Shown one piece after another: positions 6,945 to 11,099 of a stretch of DNA of 11,099 bases. The notes below the pieces were generated by a model. The model ran no database searches and was not told the origin of the DNA. It saw only the letters and a program-made list of their open reading frames with translations. The stretch is from an uncultured Lachnospiraceae bacterium (lineage in GTDB: Bacteria; Bacillota_A; Clostridia; Lachnospirales; Lachnospiraceae). The stretch's first letter is position 1. Every line of letters begins with the position of its first letter. Both the position numbers and the translations under genes were made by a program. The stretch lies in NCBI GenBank assembly GCA_947175285.1, contig CAMWMM010000111.1, forward strand, positions 1-11,099, given 5' to 3'.

Positions 6945-7048
6945 CAACACCGCAACAATGCAATCTCTATAATCTTTGCAACCTTGCAATCTTCAAGAAC
7001 GCATTCCAAGACTGCAAAATTCTAATACCCTGCATTGTTGCGGTGTTG
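6945..7048. repeat. perfect 18-bp inverted repeat next to repA
   Basis: CAACACCGCAACAATGCA (6945-6962) and its exact reverse complement (7031-7048) are separated by 68 bases. Inside the loop a smaller imperfect stem can form from CTTGCAATCTT and AAGACTGCAA. The right arm lies 14 bp past the repA stop codon. There is no U-tract, so it is unlikely to be a simple terminator. A replication or single-strand initiation site next to repA, or part of the transfer origin, is plausible (inference). Confidence 0.65.
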
Positions 7049-7062
7049 CCTTTCTTCGTCCG

Positions 7063-8040
7063 TCACTGTCTGATTTTATCCAGTTCCCAATACCATGTAT
7101 TGTTTATCCGCTTCGCCCGGATTCCTAATTCCTTCTTTGCATTTTCCAGTGTCCGCTTTGATATGCCCTGTTCCTCCGCAAGATTAAATATCTCATTGCT
7201 CTGCATGGCATTGTTTGTTTCTGCCAGTTCCCGGAGTAACCTCTTTGCCTGTTCCATCTTATTTGCTTTTGGAGCGATACCGCCTAACACTTCATCTGCT
7301 GTTATCTCATAATCTCCAAGCCAGTGAAAACCGTCCTCTGATAACGCAAATGCTTTCGGGTGTCCAAACGCCGCAAGGTTATTTTTTATCTGCACTACAG
7401 CCCTTGTATTTTCTTCTCCCTCAACTCTGCCGACCAAGAGAACGCTTCTTGCGACTGCAAAGAAATCAATCGAACCCATTCCTCGGTATGCCGCCTTATT
7501 TCCTGCCGCCTTGTTCATATGCCCGACAAGAATAATAGCACACTGATATTTCTCTGCCAGTGCCGCCAGCCGCTTTGTCATATCCCTTGCTTCGTTTGCC
7601 CGGTTCATATCCATACCGCCGCCCAAATAGGCTTGTATCGGGTCTAAAATCAACAGCCTTGCGCCTGTCTTTATTACAGCCTGCTCCAATCGTTCATCTA
7701 TCATGGAAAGAGATTTTACCTTTTCATCAATGACCGAGATTTTCTCACAGTCTGCCCCCGCCTGCTCTAACCGGGGCTTTACCGTATCGGCAAGCCCGTC
7801 CTCCGCACTCTGATAGATTACATTCAAAGGTTCTGTAAGGTTCATTCCACCGTCTATGCCCTCTCCCTTAGACAGTTTCGCTGCTATATTCAGTATAAAG
7901 GTTGTTTTTCCGTCCCCCGGATCGCCTTGAATGATTGTCAGCTTGCCATAAGGAATAAACGGAAACCACAACCAAGACACTTCCTGCGACTGTATCTCTG
8001 ATAATTTAATCAACTGTAATTCAATTTTTGCTTCTTCCAT
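7063..8040 (-). CDS. RepA-like RecA-fold ATPase / hexameric helicase
   Basis: This is a 325-residue protein of the AAA_25/RepA-DnaB-like class. Walker A is GDPGDGKT (residues 39-46), Walker B is LLILD (129-133), and the sensor-like VGHMNK has His174. The C-terminal 60 residues (ANKMEQAKRLLRELAE through NTWYWEL) look like a winged-helix DNA-binding domain. Proteins of this type are replicative helicases in plasmids such as RSF1010 and are common beside relaxase genes in mobilizable elements, where they support replication of the excised form. The ATG at 8040 is preferred because GGAGG lies ten bases upstream; a GTG 12 codons earlier keeps the frame open but has no site. Its leader overlaps the antisense RNA on the plus strand. 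Confidence 0.85.
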   Translation of the reverse strand: MEEAKIELQLIKLSEIQSQEVSWLWFPFIPYGKLTIIQGDPGDGKTTFILNIAAKLSKGEGIDGGMNLTEPLNVIYQSAEDGLADTVKPRLEQAGADCEKISVIDEKVKSLSMIDERLEQAVIKTGARLLILDPIQAYLGGGMDMNRANEARDMTKRLAALAEKYQCAIILVGHMNKAAGNKAAYRGMGSIDFFAVARSVLLVGRVEGEENTRAVVQIKNNLAAFGHPKAFALSEDGFHWLGDYEITADEVLGGIAPKANKMEQAKRLLRELAETNNAMQSNEIFNLAEEQGISKRTLENAKKELGIRAKRINNTWYWELDKIRQ

Positions 8041-8069
8041 AATGCCCTGTCCTCCATTTCTGAAAATCG

Positions 8070-8098
8070 TTGCCACTGGAAGAAACCTCTGCTATACT
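8070..8098 (+). promoter_or_regulatory. promoter of the antisense RNA
   Basis: TTGCCA (5/6 to the -35) and TATACT (5/6 to the -10) are separated by exactly 17 bases on the plus strand, opposite to all surrounding genes. A start near 8105 would give an RNA ending at the intrinsic terminator at 8140-8172. Confidence 0.65.
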
Positions 8099-8133
8099 GA
8101 TATTGTGATTGTTGATAACAGAGGTTTTCCAGT
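8076..8133 (-). promoter_or_regulatory. inverted repeat in the repA leader
   Basis: ACTGGAAGAAACCTCTG (8076-8092) and CAGAGGTTTTCCAGT (8119-8133) are complementary over 15 pairs with a two-base bulge. In the repA mRNA they would form a long hairpin about 36 nt before the repA start codon. The 8119-8133 arm lies inside the antisense RNA, and the other arm does not. Binding of that RNA would therefore prevent this hairpin and change access to the repA leader (inference). Confidence 0.6.
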
Positions 8134-8172
8134 TATCACAGCCCTAACAGTTGCCACTGTCGGGGCTTTTTT
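8105..8172 (+). ncRNA. putative countertranscribed RNA regulating repA
   Basis: A compact plus-strand unit lies in the gap between two minus-strand genes and overlaps the 3' end of the ribbon-helix-helix gene. It has a good promoter (8070-8098), an internal stem TGATAAC/GTTATCA with a 12-base loop (8113-8138), and an intrinsic terminator. At about 68 nt with two stem-loops it resembles antisense RNAs that limit Rep protein in Gram-positive plasmids, such as RNAII of pMV158, which also lies between a ribbon-helix-helix gene (copG) and the rep gene. It is fully complementary to the repA leader. Expression and effect are not shown by the sequence. Confidence 0.6.
8140..8172 (+). terminator. intrinsic terminator of the antisense RNA
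   Basis: AGCCC and GGGCT bracket an inner ACAGT/ACTGT stem with a TGCC loop, and the hairpin is followed directly by TTTTTT. The U-tract is on the plus strand only, so it ends the short antisense transcript. On the minus strand the same bases encode the last residues of the ribbon-helix-helix protein. Confidence 0.75.
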
Positions 8173-8533
8173 CTTCTCCGTTGACGTTGCCCTGCCACAA
8201 ATATTTTGCTCCGTCCAACATCCAAAGAATTGCTTTCAACATATCCTCATAAGAAGTCTGTAATTCTCTGATTTCTTCGGTAGTAACATCCGACTTTTCA
8301 TTTTTTATCTGTCCTGCCAGTTCTTCCATGCGGTTCTGCAGTTCCTGTAACTTTTCCACAATCTGATATACTGTTTCTTTCTTCCCTACCACGCATACAT
8401 GATTATAAATGCAGGAACGGACAAAATAATCTTTCTTCTTCATACCGCTTACAAAAATCTTCGCTTCAATTTCTTCCCTCTCTCTGGGAGAAATACGAAA
8501 GCTGATTGTTGGATATTTGTGTGTTCCGCTCAT
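8144..8533 (-). CDS. ribbon-helix-helix protein, MobC-like relaxosome or regulatory protein
   Basis: This 129-residue protein has a ribbon-helix-helix N-terminus: a beta strand in PTISFRIS, then helices in PREREEIEAKIFVSGM and KKKDYFVRSCIYN (about residues 8-44). A coiled coil follows (about 52-85, VYQIVEKLQELQNRMEELAGQ). This form is typical of MobC-like proteins that help a relaxase at oriT. Because it sits directly before the antisense RNA and repA, a CopG-like repressor role is an alternative. Its ATG overlaps the integrase stop (ATGA at 8530-8533), so translation is probably coupled. Confidence 0.75.
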   Translation of the reverse strand: MSGTHKYPTISFRISPREREEIEAKIFVSGMKKKDYFVRSCIYNHVCVVGKKETVYQIVEKLQELQNRMEELAGQIKNEKSDVTTEEIRELQTSYEDMLKAILWMLDGAKYLWQGNVNGEEKSPDSGNC

Positions 8534-9615
8534 TCTTCTGTACCCTCCTTAAACTCTGCATTCAACAACTCTGCCATTTGTGTCTGTTCTGTTGGGAACA
8601 TATGGGCATACCGAAACGTAATATCAACACTTTCATGCCCTACTCTGTTCCCGATTGATACCGCCGAAAATCCCATACTGATAAGCAGGGAAACGTGTGA
8701 ATGCCGCAAATCGTGGATTCTAATGCGTTTTACTCCTGCTTTTCCTGCTCCCCTTGTCATTTCATGGTGCAGAAAACTTTTTGTCAGATGAAAAATCCTG
8801 TCTGTCGGAAGAAGCCCATATAATCTGCCGATATAATCCTTTAATTCCTCACACAAGAAATCTGGCATACTCACATTTCGCTTGCTTTTCGGTGTTTTCG
8901 GGTCTGTAATCACATCTTTCCCCTCCAACCGCTGATATGATTTTGTTATCCGAATGACCTTGTTATCAAAATCAATGTCCTGCGGCGTGAGGGCTAATAA
9001 TTCGCCAACACGCAACCCACACCAATATAAAATCTGAAACGCATGATACGAATATGGCTTGTCTTTTACCGCTTCAATAAATTTCAGATATTCCTCTTTC
9101 GTCCAGAAAAGCATTTCCTCCGCTTTCCCTTTCCCAAGCGGTCCGGCTTTGACAACAGGATTACTCTTTAATTCGTAGAATCGCACTGCATGATTAAACA
9201 ATGCGCTCAACTCCGATTGCAGAGTTTTCAGATAAGTCGGAGCATAAGGCTTTCCCTTTTCATCACGATAGGAAATCTGCTCATTCTGCCACTGGATAAT
9301 ATCTTTTGCACGAATATCACACATTTTCTTGTTTTCAAAATACAGTAATAATTTCGTGCGCAGGATATGCTCCTTTGTCAGCCAAGTATTGTGTTTCAGC
9401 TTCGGCTTCATATCCCTTGTGTATGCCTGCACAAATTCTCCAAAAGTCATATCCAAGTCAGCAGCTTCTTTCATACGGAAATGATGTTCCCACTCTGTCG
9501 CTTCTCTTTTGGTCTTGAACCCTCTTTTGACTTTCCGGCAATTTTTACTCGTCCAGTCGTAATAATGGAACGATACATACCACGTTCCACGCTGTTCATC
9601 TTTATATGCCGCCAT
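8530..9615 (-). CDS. int: tyrosine site-specific integrase
   Basis: This 361-residue phage/Tn916-type integrase has an N-terminal arm-binding region (about 1-55, GTWYVSFHYYD...RGFKTKREATEWE), a helical core-binding domain (about 55-160) and a C-terminal catalytic domain. The catalytic residues are visible: Arg202 in CGLRVGELLAL, a lysine in the beta-hairpin TPKSKR (243-246), His301 and Arg304 in HDLRHSH, His327 in VGHESV and the nucleophile Tyr336 in TFRYAHMF. It is full length and intact. It catalyses integration and excision of the element, presumably with the small protein encoded 11 bp upstream. The attachment sites were not found. Confidence 0.95.
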   Translation of the reverse strand: MAAYKDEQRGTWYVSFHYYDWTSKNCRKVKRGFKTKREATEWEHHFRMKEAADLDMTFGEFVQAYTRDMKPKLKHNTWLTKEHILRTKLLLYFENKKMCDIRAKDIIQWQNEQISYRDEKGKPYAPTYLKTLQSELSALFNHAVRFYELKSNPVVKAGPLGKGKAEEMLFWTKEEYLKFIEAVKDKPYSYHAFQILYWCGLRVGELLALTPQDIDFDNKVIRITKSYQRLEGKDVITDPKTPKSKRNVSMPDFLCEELKDYIGRLYGLLPTDRIFHLTKSFLHHEMTRGAGKAGVKRIRIHDLRHSHVSLLISMGFSAVSIGNRVGHESVDITFRYAHMFPTEQTQMAELLNAEFKEGTEE

Positions 9616-9626
9616 AATATCCCTCC

Positions 9627-9818
9627 TTAGTTCGCTGCCTGCGCCATACCATAGAATTTTTCTTCATAGTATTTTCTGCTGACACGTCCGGCGATTGTGA
9701 TAAACCCTTTTTCTTCCAGCTCCTCATTCATCTGTCGTACTAATTTGTAAGCAAATGGTTTGGATACACCCAACTCCTGCGCTACCTCCCCGGCAGTTAC
9801 AAATAGTTCATTCTTCAT
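9627..9818 (-). CDS. xis: small helix-turn-helix protein, probable excisionase
   Basis: This 63-residue DNA-binding protein has a winged-helix/MerR-like helix-turn-helix in VTAGEVAQELGVSKPFAYKLVRQMNEELEEKG, followed by a basic beta segment (ITIAGRVSRKYYEEKF). Its size, and its place just before the integrase in the same transcript, fit a recombination directionality factor. An AAAGGAGG site precedes the ATG at 9818. It is the natural candidate to bind the 18-bp repeats over its own promoter (inference). Confidence 0.8.
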   Translation of the reverse strand: MKNELFVTAGEVAQELGVSKPFAYKLVRQMNEELEEKGFITIAGRVSRKYYEEKFYGMAQAAN

Positions 9819-9844
9819 TCAATATCCTCCTTTTGTTTAGCGTT

Positions 9845-9955
9845 TTTGTTAAATATCGTATTTGTATTATACTTACCATTTCTATTATTGTCAATAACAT
9901 ATTTGTTAAACTTATCTTTTTTATTAAATTTAGCATTTCTGATAAGTTTATGTTG
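9845..9955. repeat. array of 18-bp AT-rich iteron-like repeats
   Basis: The plus strand shows in-phase 18-bp units, at 9845, 9863, 9902 and 9920, with consensus about TTTRTTAAAYTTAKCATT. Pairs such as the 9920 unit against 9845, 9863 or 9902 match at 14 of 18 positions. Weaker units occupy 9881 and 9938, and a 3-base offset separates the two halves. The units cover the -35 and -10 of the xis-int promoter and touch the -35 of the divergent acetyltransferase promoter. They are probably binding sites for a regulator or excisionase. Confidence 0.65.
9866..9894 (-). promoter_or_regulatory. consensus promoter of the xis-int operon
   Basis: On the minus strand TTGACA (9889-9894), a 17-base spacer and TATAAT (9866-9871) make a perfect sigma-A promoter about 48 bp before the xis ATG. 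It is buried in the 18-bp repeat array, so strong repression is expected under normal conditions. Confidence 0.85.
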
Positions 9956-9981
9956 CTGTATTATTTGAATTATGCTAGAAT
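9953..9981 (+). promoter_or_regulatory. promoter of the acetyltransferase operon
   Basis: TTGCTG (9953-9958), a 17-base spacer and TAGAAT (9976-9981) with a TGC extended -10 form a good promoter about 31 bp before the ATG at 10013. It diverges from the xis-int promoter and shares the intergenic repeat array. Confidence 0.65.
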
Positions 9982-10012
9982 ATACGAAGAATACTGAATC
10001 GAGAGGTCAGCT

Positions 10013-10486
10013 ATGGACTATACGATACGAGAAATACAAAAACAGGAATATCCGTTACTGGATAATTTTCTATATGAAGCAATCTTTATTCCAGAGGGCG
10101 TCAAGCCTCCACCTAAAACTATTATCACATATCCCGAATTGCAGGTTTATGTAGAACATTTCGGGGAATCAAAAGATGATAAAGGATTAGTGGCAGAGGT
10201 TGACGGTAAAATTATCGGTGCTGTTTGGGTTCGCATCATGAATGATTACGGACATATAGACGATGAAACACCCTCTTTGGCAATCTCACTATATAAAGAA
10301 TATCGAGGCTTTGGCATTGGAACAGCTATGATGAAAGAAATCCTTACCCTGCTGAAATCACATAGGTATAGCCGAGTTTCTCTTTCTGTTCAGAAAGCCA
10401 ATTATGCGGCAAAGATGTATCTAAAGGTTGGTTTTGAGATCGTAAGGGAAAACGAGGAAGAATGCATTATGGTGTACTACCTATAA
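10013..10486 (+). CDS. GNAT family N-acetyltransferase (first)
   Basis: This 157-residue single-domain GNAT protein has acetyl-CoA-binding motif A, ISLYKEYRGFGIGTAMMKEI, with RGFGIG at residues 98-103. The fold's later strand-helix is seen in SLSVQKANYAAKMYLKVGFEIV, including the typical YLKVGF signature. The substrate is unknown; small-molecule, antibiotic or protein N-acetylation are all possible. GAGAGG lies six bases before the ATG. It is the first gene of a plus-strand unit with a second, unrelated-looking GNAT 22 bp downstream. It may be element cargo or flanking DNA. Confidence 0.88.
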   Translation: MDYTIREIQKQEYPLLDNFLYEAIFIPEGVKPPPKTIITYPELQVYVEHFGESKDDKGLVAEVDGKIIGAVWVRIMNDYGHIDDETPSLAISLYKEYRGFGIGTAMMKEILTLLKSHRYSRVSLSVQKANYAAKMYLKVGFEIVRENEEECIMVYYL

Positions 10487-10508
10487 TCATAGAAAGGACG
10501 TTCCATTT

Positions 10509-11015
10509 ATGAGAATCCGACCATATATACCAAACAAAGATTACGAATATGTATCAAAATGGATTGATAACGAAAGAACTCACGCCTTTTGGTGTGCAAA
10601 TCTTTTGCCATACCCCATGGCACCAAAATCTTTACATGATTTATTAGAGAAAAATGCAATGGACTGGACGGACAGTGCTTATGTCGCAACTGAAAACAAC
10701 GGACAGGCAGTGGGCTTCTTTTGTTATTCTGTCAATACAGCAGACAATATCGGCTTTCTTAAATTTGTTATCATTGATAAAACAAAACGTGGAAAAGGTT
10801 ACGGAAAAGAAATGCTGAATCTGGCTCTGCAATATGCTTTTCAGATAACCGGCGCAAAAGCAGTTCAGCTAAATGTTTTCAATGAAAACGCATCAGCGAA
10901 ACAATGTTATGAAAAAACTGGCTTTGTTCAAAGAAATATTGACAAAGATGTATTTTCCTATAAAGACGAGTTGTGGAGCAGATGTAACATGATAATTTCA
11001 AAACAAACACTCTAA
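10509..11015 (+). CDS. GNAT family N-acetyltransferase (second)
   Basis: This 168-residue GNAT enzyme resembles the Acetyltransf_3/RimJ-like branch. Motif A is FVIIDKTKRGKGYGKEMLNLAL with RGKGYG at residues 94-99, followed by VQLNVFNENASAKQCYEKTGFV, the usual motif B with its YEKTGF ending. The substrate is not predictable. AGAAAGGACG lies upstream of the ATG. The 22-bp spacing after the first GNAT and the near-identical ribosome binding site of the next gene indicate a single operon. Confidence 0.88.
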   Translation: MRIRPYIPNKDYEYVSKWIDNERTHAFWCANLLPYPMAPKSLHDLLEKNAMDWTDSAYVATENNGQAVGFFCYSVNTADNIGFLKFVIIDKTKRGKGYGKEMLNLALQYAFQITGAKAVQLNVFNENASAKQCYEKTGFVQRNIDKDVFSYKDELWSRCNMIISKQTL

Positions 11016-11031
11016 TTTACAGAAAGGACAC

Positions 11032-11099
11032 ATGACTATGGTATTAGGAGAACGGATAAAGAGAATACGCACGTTCCGGGGCTTGACACAGCGTGAATT
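11032..11099 (+). CDS. XRE-family helix-turn-helix regulator, 5' part only
   Basis: An AGAAAGGACAC site precedes an ATG at 11032 (second in-frame ATG at 11038). The 22 codons before the window ends read MTMVLGERIKRIRTFRGLTQRE, the first helix and start of the second in a Cro/C1-type helix-turn-helix. The rest is outside the window. It is probably the third gene of the acetyltransferase operon. Confidence 0.7.
   Translation, partial: MTMVLGERIKRIRTFRGLTQRE

Noticed and set aside
6770..7009. 79-codon minus-strand open frame between repA and the relaxase
   Set aside because: It spans the oriT-like hairpins and one arm of the 18-bp inverted repeat, has a biased Arg/Lys/Ala composition caused by GC-rich stems, and has no clear ribosome binding site. 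It is more likely cis-acting DNA.

Overview
The window looks like an accessory region from a low-to-moderate G+C Firmicute, most likely a gut Clostridia/Lachnospiraceae-type bacterium. This is an inference from codon use, strong AAGGAGG-type ribosome binding sites, sigma-A promoters and the gene families present. No rRNA or tRNA gene and no CRISPR array was seen.

The core (about 5.0-9.95 kb, minus strand) is an integrative mobilizable element. From a perfect-consensus promoter (TTGACA, 17 nt, TATAAT) at 9866-9894 the order is: a small winged-helix/excisionase-like protein, a tyrosine integrase, a ribbon-helix-helix (MobC-like) protein overlapping the integrase by ATGA, a RepA-like RecA-fold ATPase/helicase, a hairpin-rich non-coding stretch that is the best oriT candidate, a MobV (Mob/Pre) relaxase, and a small coiled-coil protein. 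Between the ribbon-helix-helix gene and repA, the opposite strand carries a complete small transcription unit (promoter, about 68 nt, intrinsic terminator). It looks like a countertranscribed RNA of the kind that controls plasmid Rep synthesis. The xis-int promoter is embedded in an array of 18-bp AT-rich repeats that reaches the divergent promoter of two plus-strand GNAT acetyltransferase genes, followed by the first 22 codons of an XRE-type regulator at the window edge.

Downstream on the same strand (1.6-4.95 kb) is cargo: a small helical-repeat gene broken by an in-frame TAA, an intact metallo-beta-lactamase-fold hydrolase, a yjdF gene with a structured leader that fits a yjdF-class riboswitch, and an ApeA-like HEPN putative anti-phage gene split by a -1 frame offset. 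The yjdF leader holds an 8-nt anti-Shine-Dalgarno. The frame offset lies exactly at a U UUU UUC heptamer, so the gene may be mutated, phase-variable or made by ribosomal frameshifting. Two nearly identical 20-bp palindromes (1593-1612 and 3621-3640) bracket the yjdF/HEPN segment. The second sits exactly between the -35 and -10 of the yjdF promoter, as expected for a repressor operator.

The left end (1-1.65 kb) has no convincing gene. It holds two diverged direct repeats of about 325 bp offset by about 375 bp, several short GGCAGCAG-containing repeats and small hairpins, and looks like decayed sequence. The ends of the element (attL/attR) could not be located from this sequence.
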